Shown here piece after piece: positions 14,714-22,494 of a DNA stretch of 32,760 bases (positions are counted from its first letter, which is position 1; every line of letters starts with the position of its first letter). The stretch is from Pseudonocardia abyssalis. GTDB lineage: Bacteria; Actinomycetota; Actinomycetes; Mycobacteriales; Pseudonocardiaceae. The notes below the pieces were generated by a model. It ran no database searches. It worked only from the letters and a program-made list of their open reading frames with translations, and was not told the origin of the DNA. The DNA lies in contig NZ_JADQDK010000002.1 of assembly GCF_019263705.2 (NCBI RefSeq), forward strand, positions 1 to 32,760, in the 5' to 3' direction. The position numbers and the translations under genes were made by a program.

Positions 14714-14845
14714 GCGTTTGCGCAGGTCAGCGGCTCGTTCACCCAGTGGGCGCATCAAGCGATAGACGCAGAGCCGACGTGATTAGGTCGTCGGTTCGAT
14801 TCCGACAGGCGGCTCCGGCGAACCGCCCCTGACCTGCGCAAACGC
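14714..14845. repeat. 17-bp perfect inverted repeat around the tRNA-like sequence
   Basis: GCGTTTGCGCAGGTCAG (14714-14730) recurs as its exact reverse complement at 14829-14845, with 98 bp between. The right arm overlaps the loop of the hairpin at 14819-14862. Confidence 0.7.
14790..14816 (+). other. tRNA 3'-end-like sequence (T arm plus acceptor), possible att site
   Basis: GTCGG-TTCGATT-CCGAC (14790-14806) is a perfect 5-bp T arm with the canonical TTCGA loop. It is followed by AGGCGGC, a discriminator-like T and CC. No matching 5' acceptor strand (GCCGCCT) lies upstream, and no proper anticodon arm can be folded. It is therefore a fragment, as left by integration into the 3' end of a tRNA gene. 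Confidence 0.5.
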
Positions 14846-14862
14846 AGGGCAGGGGCGGTTCG
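14819..14862 (+). terminator. Strong hairpin after the tRNA-like fragment
   Basis: CGAACCGCCCCTG (14819-14831) pairs perfectly with 14850-14862 around an 18-nt loop. It begins 2 nt after the acceptor-like end, which is where a tRNA terminator would be. Confidence 0.6.
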
Positions 14863-15433
14863 GTTCTGGTGGTCGCGCGATGCGCTGGCCTCACGGCTCT
14901 GCCCGACACCGACGTCGCTCTCCTCTGCGACGGACCCCTCGCCGGCTGAGCGCTCGCGGCCGGCATCCTGTCCGTGTGCCGATAGGCCTCGCTCCGCTCG
15001 GCAACGCAGCGTGGCGTTGTGTCGCGACCTGGACGTGCGAGGTGTCAACGGTGCGTCGGCGCAGCGATCGTTGTGTGCGCAGCGAGATGCTCCCTGCCGC
15101 ACGCGCGGCGCGCACGAACGCAACGCCCCGGAACGCCAACGACCCGTCATCGCTGCGACGCGCAACGCGTCTCCCGTCACGGCAACGGATCGCAACCACG
15201 ACCCCGCCCACGGCGCCTCGCGGGACGGAGGGCAAGTTGACACAGTTGCGCTGCCATGGAACCGCGCTGGCTCTCTCGATGACCACCGGTGAAACAGTGC
15301 CGCTCCAGGCTTGCGCCTGGTGTTGCCTGGCCTCCTCGTGATCGGCCCGTCGGGGATCGTCAACGTGGTGCGGGTGTCGAGGCGGTCGGGTCCGACGGCT
15401 CGGCGGGGCGCGATCGTCTCGTGCGTTGGCGGA
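14863..15433. other. Stretch without a recognisable gene
   Basis: These 571 bp have open frames on both strands, but none gives a believable protein. The long minus frame reads through the antisense of the tRNA fragment. Many CGCAACG- and GTTGTG-like words give it a less biased composition than the flanks. I see no clear repeat or RNA. Confidence 0.4.
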
Positions 15434-15745
15434 CTACGGGAGCTTGGACGCGAGGACGTCGGCCGCCAGGATCTCGGGTGCTGCGCCGAGGAGGTGCTGG
15501 TTGGCCATCAGGGCTGCGACGATGGCGCCGTTGGCGTGGGCGTCGCGAGCGGCCTCGTCGGGGAATGCATCGAAGATCCAGAAGGTGTCGGCGTGGGTCC
15601 TAGCCGCGAACCAGACAATCGTTCCTACTTCTTCGTTGGCGAGTGCGACAGCGCCGGCGAGCAGATCGGCGAGCGCGTCGTGCTGTCCATCGGCCGCGAC
15701 GATCTTGGCGACGAAGGCATACGGAAGTGATGCGGGTGTGGACAT
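15434..15745 (-). CDS. Antibiotic biosynthesis monooxygenase (ABM/YgiN-like) domain protein
   Basis: The product has 103 residues and is a single ferredoxin-like ABM domain: strand YAFVAKIVA (9-17), helix QHDALADLLAGAVALAN, strand GTIVWFAAR, strand DTFWIFDAFPDEAARDAHANG and a closing helix. Such small dimeric proteins act as cofactor-free monooxygenases or as quinol or aldehyde-stress enzymes. The substrate cannot be read from the sequence. The ATG at 15745 has an AAGGAG ribosome site. It is divergent from the GlxA-like regulator 107 bp away, which suggests regulation by that gene. It lies within the 2.65-kb insertion. Confidence 0.85.
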   Translation of the reverse strand: MSTPASLPYAFVAKIVAADGQHDALADLLAGAVALANEEVGTIVWFAARTHADTFWIFDAFPDEAARDAHANGAIVAALMANQHLLGAAPEILAADVLASKLP

Positions 15746-15852
15746 GAGGGGTTCTCCTTGAAGTCGGGGTTCTTCGTGGGGCGAGTTCAGCGTATGACGA
15801 GCGAGGGCCGGTGGGGAGTGGCGTATACGACAGTATTGCTATTGTTCGCGCC

Positions 15853-16794
15853 ATGCGTATCGGACTGATCGCGATCGACGGCTGCTTCGGTTCGGCTGTC
15901 GCGTCGGTCATCGACATCGTGCGGGTGGCCGACGGAGCCCGCGGCGATGTCGACCCGCGGATCGACCCGATCGAACTCGCCATCCTCGGACCGAAACGGC
16001 GAGTGACCACGACGGCATCGATGACCCTGTCGGTAGACCACCCGCTGTCGGAGTCCGGAGAGTTCGACGTGGTCGTCGTCCCTGCGCTTGGAACCCTCAC
16101 GGCCGCCGCTACCAACGACGCCCTCCAGAGCCGAGATGCACGTTCGGTCATCGCCTCACTCGGGCGCCTCGACGACGCGACCACCCGGATCGCCGCGGCG
16201 TGCACCGGCGTGTTCGCCGTCGCCGAGACTGGACGGATGCATCATCGGCGGGCGACGACCAGCTGGTTCCTGGGGCCGGAGTTCCTGAAGCGCTATCCGA
16301 CCGTCGCCCTCGATCTCGACACCATGGTCGTGGTCGACGGGAACCTCGTCACCGCCGGCGCCGCGTTCGCCCACATCGACCTCGCGCTCTCACTCGTGCG
16401 ATCGATCAGCCCCGACCTGGCCCAACATGTCGCCAAGCTCCTCATCATCGACGAGCGTCCGTCGCAGGCGGCCTTCGTCGCCTACGAACATCTCCGGCAC
16501 GAGGACCCGATCGTCGTCGAGTTCGAACGCTTCGTGCGCGCCCGCCTGGACGAACCGTTCAACGTCGCCTTCGTCGCGCAGTCGCTCGGCACCAGCCGGC
16601 GCACCCTCGAACGACGAGTCCGTGCGGCGCTCAACCTCACTCCGCTCGGCTTCGTCCAACGGCTTCGCATCGAACGAGCTCGGCACCTCTCAGCAACCAC
16701 GGACCTCACCTCCGCCGAGATCGCGCTACGGGTCGGCTACGCGAACGCCGAGACTCTGCGCTCCCTCCTGCGCAGGGAGCGACGCCGTTCCTGA
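15853..16794 (+). CDS. GlxA-type regulator (DJ-1/PfpI domain plus AraC HTH)
   Basis: The product has 313 residues. Residues 1-165 form a DJ-1/PfpI (class I glutamine amidotransferase-like) domain: strand RIGLIAIDG, FDVVVVPALG, and the elbow AAACTGVF with C117. Residues about 225-313 form an AraC/XylS DNA-binding domain with two HTHs (NVAFVAQSLGTSRRTLERRV, SAEIALRVGYANAETLRSLL). The start was placed at ATG 15853 because it begins the first strand and has TATTGT exactly 7 nt upstream, suggesting a leaderless message. A GTG at 15811 is in frame. It probably controls the divergent monooxygenase. Codon use is less GC-biased than in the flanking plasmid genes, consistent with a different origin. 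Confidence 0.88.
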   Translation: MRIGLIAIDGCFGSAVASVIDIVRVADGARGDVDPRIDPIELAILGPKRRVTTTASMTLSVDHPLSESGEFDVVVVPALGTLTAAATNDALQSRDARSVIASLGRLDDATTRIAAACTGVFAVAETGRMHHRRATTSWFLGPEFLKRYPTVALDLDTMVVVDGNLVTAGAAFAHIDLALSLVRSISPDLAQHVAKLLIIDERPSQAAFVAYEHLRHEDPIVVEFERFVRARLDEPFNVAFVAQSLGTSRRTLERRVRAALNLTPLGFVQRLRIERARHLSATTDLTSAEIALRVGYANAETLRSLLRRERRRS

Positions 16795-17188
16795 CCTATC
16801 GCCATGCCTGTAGCCGGTGTCCTAGCGCTCGGTTGGAACCACCTCTCAGCACGTCGCGTCGACGCTCCTGCGTCGCCCCTGGACGACCCACTCGACACGC
16901 CCGCAGCACAGGCCATGTGACGTGCCCCGGCTTCCCGGACGGTCGGGGTTGGGTGGCTGTGATGTCGCTGCGTTCTCGTCGAGGGGGTCAGCAGACCCGA
17001 TCAGGGTCGATTGGGATGAGCCGCGAAGGCGCTCAGGTCAGGGCGGCCGAAGCCGGCCGGCGGGGTAGCGTCGGACACGTCGAGGTCTTTCGGATGGATG
17101 GCGTAGGAACCTCCATCGTCGGGAGACCTCGACGTCTATCTGCGGACCGACGCGCCCGGCCGACCTACACCGTCATCTGGGAAGAGCC
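16795..17188. other. Gene-free right part of the insertion
   Basis: These 394 bp hold no convincing gene. An open plus frame (ending at 17195) yields an Arg-rich product without recognisable domain. The notable structure is a nested hairpin at 17077-17135. Confidence 0.4.
17077..17135. repeat. Nested inverted repeat near the right end of the insertion
   Basis: ACGTCGAGGTCT (17077-17088) and its exact complement (17124-17135) form a 12-bp stem. The 35-nt interior holds a second small dyad, GATGG/CCATC. It lies about 55 bp from the right boundary, where an end-recognition structure might be. Confidence 0.6.
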
Positions 17189-17195
17189 ACCTTGA

Positions 17196-17346
17196 TGGTG
17201 AGATCGGCCAGATCACGGTCACGGGCGGCGGCGAGATGGCGGGCCGCAGCGGCATCGGAGACCGCGGCCGCGGCGTCGGCGGCGACCTGCTCCATGCGGC
17301 TCTCCACCGCGGACAGCCGAGCATCGAACTCCGCCGGGTTGGTCAC
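17196..17346 (-). pseudogene. N-terminal part of the split small coiled-coil gene
   Basis: The GTG at 17346 starts VTNPAEFDARLSAVESRMEQ, a heptad-rich helix, running to ...DRDLADLTIKV at the insertion. In the present DNA the frame continues only to a TGA at 17173, giving a 57-residue truncated product (ending KVALPR). A TACCCT hexamer (complement 17354-17359) lies 7 nt before the GTG, so it may still be transcribed without a leader. A 50-bp palindrome lies 31 bp upstream. The product of the intact gene would have been 116 residues. Confidence 0.7.
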
Positions 17347-17377
17347 GATGGCCAGGGTAGCGGCGCCAGCCGTCCAA

Positions 17378-17427
17378 CCCTCACCCCTCCCGATTGACAC
17401 GTACGCGTCAACCGGGAGGGGTGAGGG
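17378..17427. repeat. 50-bp near-perfect palindrome
   Basis: The arms are CCCTCACCCCTCCCG (17378-17392) and its complement (17413-17427), 15 bp. They are followed inward by an A.C mismatch, TTGAC/GTCAA, a second A.C mismatch and the centre CGTACG. The only two mispairs are symmetric. It could be a bidirectional terminator or an operator; neither side has a T-run. Confidence 0.8.
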
Positions 17428-17732
17428 TGTTCGACAAACGGTCCATTGCTGAACGCGCCCCACCCGGCCGACGCGCCTGTGTCGGCCAGCAGTCAGTGGC
17501 GCCGTTCTCCCAGCATGGTCTTGGTCGCGGCAGTCCCGTGAGCGGATGGTGCAACGGGACAGCGGCCGGACGGTGTCTGGCTTGACGTGAGCTCGTGGCC
17601 ACCCCGACGGGCTGATCATCGTTTCGCGTTGGGGTCACGGCCATGCTCCCCCTCAACAGGCGGAGGATGAATCCGCTTACGGGACCTGCGCGGCCGCTAC
17701 GATCAGCCCGCCACGACCAGGTAAGGGTGGTG
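17428..17732. promoter_or_regulatory. Region upstream of the BTAD-AAA regulator
   Basis: No gene is visible in these 305 bp. A small dyad, GGCCGAC (17466-17472) / GTCGGCC (17481-17487), and a TACGAT hexamer (17698-17703) that could be a -10 box are the only signals. AAGGG at 17723-17727 serves the following gene. Confidence 0.35.
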
Positions 17733-20700
17733 ATGATGGTCCACCCGCTGCCGGAGCGCGTGCAGGTGGAGCTGCTGGGGGGTTTCACGGTCACGGTCGG
17801 TGCTCGGGTGGTCTCGAACGCTGCGTGGCCGAGTCGGCGATCCGCGGAGCTCGTTGGGCTTCTCGCGCTGTCTGATCGTCACCGGCTGATGCGGGACCAG
17901 GCCATCGAGGCGCTGTGGCCGCACTTGGATTTCGATGCTGGCGCCGCCAATTTGCGGAAGGCTGCGCATCATGCCCGGCAGGCGCTGGGTCGTGACGATG
18001 CGGTGGTGTTGAGCGGCGGGCGGGTCGCATTGCTGCCCGGGTGTGAGGTGGAGACCGACGTCGCCGGGTTCGAGCGGTGCGCCGAGGCGGCTCTTCGCTC
18101 CCGGGAGCGTGCCGTCTGCATCGAGGCGGCGGCGGGCTACGCGGGTGACCTGCTTCCCGACTCGCTCTACGAGGACTGGACCCAGCCGCGGCGCGACTCC
18201 CTGCGGTCACGCTATGTGGCCCTGCTTCGACTCGGTGGGCGGTGGGAGCGGCTTGTCGAGATCGATCCGTCCGATGAGCAGGCACACTGCGAGCTGATGC
18301 GCGCCGCGCTGGCCGCAGGCAGCCGGCCTGCCGCGATCCGCTGGTACGGGAGGTTGCGCACGAACCTGCGCCGCGAGCTCGGCGTGGCGCCGGATCCGCA
18401 GAGCCGGGCCCTCTACGAGGAGTGTGTGGTCGGGCTTGGCCCGGCCGCGATGGCCGTCGTCGGCCGGGAGGTCGAGCTCGCTCAGTTGGCGGCCGGTCTT
18501 CGCTCAGCCGAGCGGGGTGAGCTGGGGGCGGTGGTGCTACGCGGTCTTGCTGGCATGGGTAAGTCGACGTTGTGCCGGCAGCTCGCGTCCTTGGCGCAGG
18601 AACGGGGATGGTTTGTCGTCACTGTCGCCGCCACAGCCGGGAGTGGCCCCTACTCGTCCCTGGTGGGCGTGGTCGAGCAGCTGCTCGACCACGACCGCAC
18701 CCTTCTTGACGAGCTGCCGGGCTCAGCGCGCTCGACGCTGACTGCGCTGACGGCGTCGGCCGAACAAGCGCGGCCACAGGAGGGTGGGCTGACCCGGCAC
18801 ATGGTGATCGGTGCCGTGCGACAGCTGGTCGCGGCGTGCAGGAATGTCGCGGGTGTGGTGCTGTTCGTCGACGACGCGCATCTCGCCGACGACGCGACGG
18901 TGGAGGCGTGGGAGCACCTGGCTCGGGCCGGCGGCGGGCCCCCATTCGTCGGCGCGCTCGCCTTCCGCCCCGAGGCGGCTCCACAGCAGCTGGTCCACGC
19001 CGTCGCGGGCCTCGAGCGAGCCGGCCGGTGCCTCGGCATCGATCTCGTCCCGCTCGACGACGACGAGGTCGCGGTGCTGGTGGAGGCAGGTGCTCGGATG
19101 AGGCCCGCCCCCGGTGTGCTCGCCCGGATCGTCGAGATGGCACAGGGCAATCCGTTCTTCGCTTTGGAGTTGACCCGCGGTATCGGCCCGGGCGCGGTGG
19201 TGGCGCCGTCGGTTTGGGAAGCGATCACCGAGCGTTTCCTCGACCTCGACGACGCTACCGCCGCGATGTTGCGCCGGTTGGCGGTGGCAGGCGACGATCT
19301 CGACCCGGTCAGCGTGCCCGCGTTGACCGGACTGGCCGAGTCGGACGCGTTCGCGCTGCTTGACGTCGCGCTTGGGTCTGGTGTGCTGGTCGTCTCCGGC
19401 GCCCGTTACCGCTTCCGGCACGACCTGGTCCGCCAAGCGCTCGCCGCACAGGTCGCGCCCCATCATCGGATCGCGATCCACCGTGACACCGCCCGTGGCC
19501 TGGCGGCCGCGGGTGCCGCCCCGGCCCTGGTCGCCCGGCACTGGCTAGAAGGGCGACGCCCGCAGGATGCGGTGCCCTGGCTGCTGGTCGCGGCTCGCCG
19601 GGCGGTCGCGCTCGGTGCGTTCACCGACGCGCTCGGGCACCTCGAGTTGCTTCTGGAGCACCAGCCAACGCTCCTCGAGGCGCTCCGGGTGCGGGCCGAG
19701 GTCCTCGACGCCCTCGGCGACGGTCGGGCACCCGCCGCGTACGCGGCCGCCGCCCGGACCGTCGGCGGGTCGGAGTCGGAGGATCTGCGGGCGATGCAGG
19801 CGCTGGCCCAGATCAAGCAGGGTGACCCCCCGGGTGCCCTGCGGACGTTGGACGGGCTCCAACCCGGGTCAGTGCAGGGCAGGCTCGCCCAAGCGCTGAC
19901 GCTGAGCGGCGCGGCGATCATGGGTTTCGCCGATCCGGAGCTCGGGACGGTCAAAGCCGCCGAGTGCCGGCGTCTGGCCCTGGAATCGGGCGACAGGACG
20001 ACGCTGGTGGTGGCGTCGTGGGCGCAGGCGGCCGCCGCGCACGCCCGCGACGATCTGCGTGAGAGCCTCTGGGTGGACCTGCTCGACACGCACGCGCTGC
20101 GCGAGCTGGCGATCAGCGTGTTCGACGGGCACCTGTGCATGACCCAGCGGCTGCTCTACGGGGCACGCCCCTACCCCGACGTGGTCGCCTTCGCCGATTC
20201 GTTCCTCGCGGAGGCGCAACGGCTCGGTGCCGCCCGCGGGCGTGCCTTCGCTGTGACGCTGCGCGGTGAGGCGAAGCTGCTCTCGGGCTGGTTGGAGGAG
20301 GCCGACGAGGATCTCCGGGAAGGGGCCCGGCTCAACCGGGCCATCGGGGCCGCCACGGGTGAGGCACTGGCGCTGCAGCGTCGGGCCGAGGTCGCGCTCC
20401 ATCGGGGCCACCCGCACGCAGCACACGCACTGCTCGACGAGGCGCTCGCGGTGGCCCGAGAGTCCGACGTCGGTTTCCATCTGTTCGACCGCATCTACGG
20501 CACGAAGATCACCGCCGCCGGCGACCCCGGCGCCGCCTTGATCATGCTCGCCGAGGCCGAGTTGGGGATTCGCGGCCCGCTGGAGACCTGCCCCGGATGC
20601 CGGATCACCCTGGCCGTCCCCGCCGCGATCGCCGCCGCCCGGGCCGGGGACCTCGACCGCGCAGCCCACTACGCACAGACCACAGAGACGTTGGCCGGGG

Positions 20701-20882
20701 TGGTGATGCGGCTACCGGGCTGGGACGCCGCCCTCGAAGAAGTCAGAGGGCACCTCGCTGCGGCCGAAGGGGGCGGCGCCGAGGCCACTGCGCGGTTCCG
20801 CGCGGCGGCCGAGGGCTTCCGGGACGCGGGCCAGCCCCTCGACCAGGCCCGGTGCGCTGCGCTGGCCCGATGCCGAGCGTGA
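17733..20882 (+). CDS. SARP-like BTAD regulator fused to an AAA ATPase and TPR region
   Basis: The product has about 1,049 residues. An OmpR-like winged helix covers about 9-105 and a bacterial transcriptional activator (BTAD) domain about 110-232 (LRRELGVAPDPQSRALYEEC). An AAA ATPase starts with VVGREVELAQL (242); Walker A is GLAGMGKST (271-279) and Walker B is VVLFVDDAH (375-383). The C-terminal third is a set of TPR-like helical repeats. No LuxR HTH closes the protein, so DNA binding would be through the N-terminus. ATG 17733 and 17736 are both possible starts behind AAGGG. It precedes and probably activates the rhodanese-DUF1326-DUF2182 genes (inference from order and strand). Confidence 0.88.
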   Translation: MMVHPLPERVQVELLGGFTVTVGARVVSNAAWPSRRSAELVGLLALSDRHRLMRDQAIEALWPHLDFDAGAANLRKAAHHARQALGRDDAVVLSGGRVALLPGCEVETDVAGFERCAEAALRSRERAVCIEAAAGYAGDLLPDSLYEDWTQPRRDSLRSRYVALLRLGGRWERLVEIDPSDEQAHCELMRAALAAGSRPAAIRWYGRLRTNLRRELGVAPDPQSRALYEECVVGLGPAAMAVVGREVELAQLAAGLRSAERGELGAVVLRGLAGMGKSTLCRQLASLAQERGWFVVTVAATAGSGPYSSLVGVVEQLLDHDRTLLDELPGSARSTLTALTASAEQARPQEGGLTRHMVIGAVRQLVAACRNVAGVVLFVDDAHLADDATVEAWEHLARAGGGPPFVGALAFRPEAAPQQLVHAVAGLERAGRCLGIDLVPLDDDEVAVLVEAGARMRPAPGVLARIVEMAQGNPFFALELTRGIGPGAVVAPSVWEAITERFLDLDDATAAMLRRLAVAGDDLDPVSVPALTGLAESDAFALLDVALGSGVLVVSGARYRFRHDLVRQALAAQVAPHHRIAIHRDTARGLAAAGAAPALVARHWLEGRRPQDAVPWLLVAARRAVALGAFTDALGHLELLLEHQPTLLEALRVRAEVLDALGDGRAPAAYAAAARTVGGSESEDLRAMQALAQIKQGDPPGALRTLDGLQPGSVQGRLAQALTLSGAAIMGFADPELGTVKAAECRRLALESGDRTTLVVASWAQAAAAHARDDLRESLWVDLLDTHALRELAISVFDGHLCMTQRLLYGARPYPDVVAFADSFLAEAQRLGAARGRAFAVTLRGEAKLLSGWLEEADEDLREGARLNRAIGAATGEALALQRRAEVALHRGHPHAAHALLDEALAVARESDVGFHLFDRIYGTKITAAGDPGAALIMLAEAELGIRGPLETCPGCRITLAVPAAIAAARAGDLDRAAHYAQTTETLAGVVMRLPGWDAALEEVRGHLAAAEGGGAEATARFRAAAEGFRDAGQPLDQARCAALARCRA

Positions 20883-21076
20883 CCAGCCCAGAATGGCCCG
20901 ACACGCTGCCCGAGGCCCGCCTGTCCGTCCGGGACGGGGAGCCTCACGACGGCGCGGGTGGGCAGGCGCGCACGGTAAGGCCGACCCTCTCGACGTCCCG
21001 CTGTTCCTCCGCAGCTGCCGGCGGCCACGCGCGCCGCGCGGCAGGGAACGTTTCAGGAACACCCGCCTGACACCGT

Positions 21077-21115
21077 CGGGTCTCGTCGTCCAGCACCCCT
21101 GTTGGACGAGACCCG
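21077..21115 (+). repeat. 11-bp inverted repeat abutting the rhodanese ribosome site
   Basis: CGGGTCTCGTC (21077-21087) pairs with 21105-21115 around a 17-nt loop. The right arm ends on the first base of GGGAGG. It may be a leaky terminator after the regulator gene or an RNA element controlling the following operon. Confidence 0.55.
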
Positions 21116-21125
21116 GGAGGATGCC

Positions 21126-21551
21126 GTGAGCGGTGTCGAAGAGATGGTGATCGCCGCCAAGGCGGGCATCGAGAACCTTGCCGCCGCGGACGCGGCGGCC
21201 GAGCTCGAGCACGCCGACGCGCTGCTGGTGGATGTCCGCGAGCCCTGCGAGACCGTGCGCGGCGTCATCCCTGGCGCGGTGCTCGTGCCGCGCGGGATGC
21301 TCGAGTTCCGCGCCGACAGCGCGACTGCTCATCATCTCGACGGGTTCGACCCGGGCCGGCGCGTGATTCTCTATTGCGCCACCGGATCCCGCTCCGCTCT
21401 CGCGGCTTGCTCGCTGCAGGAACTCGGCTACCGCGACGTCGCCCATCTGCGCGGCGGCTTCACGGCGTGGCTCCACGACGGCAGGCCGGTGGCGGCGGCC
21501 CGCCCCCATGCAGACGGCCACCCCTCGACGCAGGACGACGGCGCGTCATGA
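21126..21551 (+). CDS. Single-domain rhodanese (sulfurtransferase), copy 1
   Basis: The product has 141 residues from the GTG at 21126, chosen over the TTG at 21102 because GGGAGG lies 5 nt upstream. The rhodanese fold shows in LLVDVREP (33-40), GVIPGAVLVPRGMLEF (46-61) and the catalytic loop CATGSRS with C84, which would carry the persulfide. The end is GGFTAWLHDGRPV. It transfers sulfur from a donor to a thiophilic acceptor; the partner is unknown. Its stop overlaps the start of a second, very similar rhodanese by 4 nt, so the two arose by tandem duplication. Confidence 0.88.
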   Translation: MSGVEEMVIAAKAGIENLAAADAAAELEHADALLVDVREPCETVRGVIPGAVLVPRGMLEFRADSATAHHLDGFDPGRRVILYCATGSRSALAACSLQELGYRDVAHLRGGFTAWLHDGRPVAAARPHADGHPSTQDDGAS

Positions 21552-21937
21552 CCCCCGTCCAGTTCATGGTGGCTGCTATCAAAGCCCGGATCGAGAACCT
21601 CACCCCGGCCCAGGTGGCGGCGGAACTCGACGACCCGTTCATGCTGTTGGTGGACGTGCGCGAGCCCGGCGAGACCGCGTACGGCGTCATCCCCGGCGCG
21701 GTGCTCGCCCCGCGCGGGATGCTCGAGTTCCACGCCGACCATGGAACCTCCTCGCACGTCCAGGGGTTCGAGCCCGGCCGGCGAGTGATCGTGTACTGCT
21801 CCGGCGGCTGCCGCTCGGCCCTCGCGGTCCGCTCACTGCAGGAGATCGGCTACCGCGACGTGGCCCATCTCGCCGGTGGGCTGAACGCCTGGATCGGCGA
21901 GGGCAGGCCGATGACCGGGCCCACTACCGCGCGCTGA
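21548..21937 (+). CDS. Single-domain rhodanese, copy 2
   Basis: The product has 129 residues from the ATG at 21548 (ATGA overlap with copy 1). It aligns with copy 1 almost without gaps over about 120 residues: LLVDVREPGET, GVIPGAVLAPRGMLEF and HLAGGLNAWIGEGRP. The active loop is CSGGCRS with C84 and a second Cys, C88, absent from copy 1, which could allow an internal disulfide or metal binding. The larger open frame that starts upstream is out of place, as it overlaps copy 1. It is likely cotranscribed with the SnoaL-like gene. Confidence 0.88.
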   Translation: MTPVQFMVAAIKARIENLTPAQVAAELDDPFMLLVDVREPGETAYGVIPGAVLAPRGMLEFHADHGTSSHVQGFEPGRRVIVYCSGGCRSALAVRSLQEIGYRDVAHLAGGLNAWIGEGRPMTGPTTAR

Positions 21938-22006
21938 TCGAAGCCCGGCCAGCGCCGGGATACCTACTGCTCACCACCTGCTAGCGAACCTGACAAGGAG
22001 ACCACC

Positions 22007-22429
22007 ATGAGCGAGCACGCAACCACCATCGCCACCGCTGTCGGACGGCTGAACGCCGGCGACGTGGACGGCTACATCACCACGCTCTACGCCCCCGAGG
22101 CCGTCTTCCACGGCTTCCCGGCGGCGTTCACCCCGGACCGCAACGGGATCGCAGCGTTCTTCCGGGCCCTGCGCGCCGGCGCACCGGACGCCAACATCGC
22201 CGCTGAGGATCTGCTCTGCGACGGGGACCGGGTGGCGGTCCGGTTCACCCTCACCGGCACCCACACCGAGGAGCTGTTCGGAGCACCCGCGACCGGCGCG
22301 CACATCGAAGCCGAGGGAATCACCATCGTCCGCTTCTCCGGGGATCAGGTCGTCGAACGCTGGAACCGGCTCGACGACGTGGCGTTCCTGACCCAGATCG
22401 GGCTGATGCCGGTCGCCACGGCGGCCTGA
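22007..22429 (+). CDS. SnoaL-like (NTF2-fold) protein
   Basis: The product has 140 residues and a single NTF2-like domain: first helix with N.GDVDGYITTLYAPEAVFHGF (17-36), RNGIAAFFRALRAGAPD, the strands RVAVRFTLTGTHTEELFG and ITIVRFSGDQVVERWNRLDD. This is the ester cyclase/SnoaL pattern. Such proteins bind or isomerise small hydrophobic molecules; the ligand is unknown. A clear AAGGAG ribosome site precedes the ATG at 22007. It sits between the rhodaneses and DUF1326 in the same direction. Confidence 0.85.
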   Translation: MSEHATTIATAVGRLNAGDVDGYITTLYAPEAVFHGFPAAFTPDRNGIAAFFRALRAGAPDANIAAEDLLCDGDRVAVRFTLTGTHTEELFGAPATGAHIEAEGITIVRFSGDQVVERWNRLDDVAFLTQIGLMPVATAA

Positions 22430-22444
22430 CCCAGGCCCCCATCC

Positions 22445-22472
22445 GCTCCCGGCAGCAGCTGCTACCGGGAGC
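22445..22472 (+). terminator. 28-nt near-perfect palindrome between SnoaL-like and DUF1326 genes
   Basis: GCTCCCGG (22445-22452) and CCGGGAGC (22465-22472) flank AGCAGCTGCT with one c.a mispair on each side. It is either a terminator with partial readthrough or an mRNA processing/stability hairpin in the operon. Confidence 0.6.
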
Positions 22473-22494
22473 CGGTCCAACGAAAGGAGCCGTC

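Larger units (their letters stand above)
14547..17195. mobile_element. 2.65-kb insertion splitting a gene, flanked by 7-bp direct repeats
   Basis: ACCTTGA occurs at 14540-14546 and 17189-17195. Deleting 14547-17195 joins the two gene parts into a 117-codon frame including stop, reading ...DLTIKVDANRQ... across the junction. The insert holds an ABM monooxygenase gene, a divergent GlxA-like regulator, a tRNA 3'-end-like sequence and two strong hairpins. I see no transposase or integrase gene. The insert ends share only a weak inverted similarity (TCTTC....GACGG, 12 of 20 positions). It could be a non-autonomous element or a transposition passenger. Confidence 0.65.

Noticed and set aside
14714..14816. 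Complete tRNA gene
   Set aside because: Only the T arm and 3' acceptor-like part can be formed. No matching 5' acceptor strand or valid anticodon arm is present.
14755..15363. Minus-strand frame with RNRTDDLITSA near its end
   Set aside because: This peptide is the antisense translation of the tRNA-like T arm, a well-known kind of spurious ORF. The rest has no domain.
16200..17195. 331-aa plus-strand frame overlapping the GlxA-like gene
   Set aside because: Most of it is a frame-shifted shadow of the regulator gene. The remainder is Arg-rich and unrecognisable.
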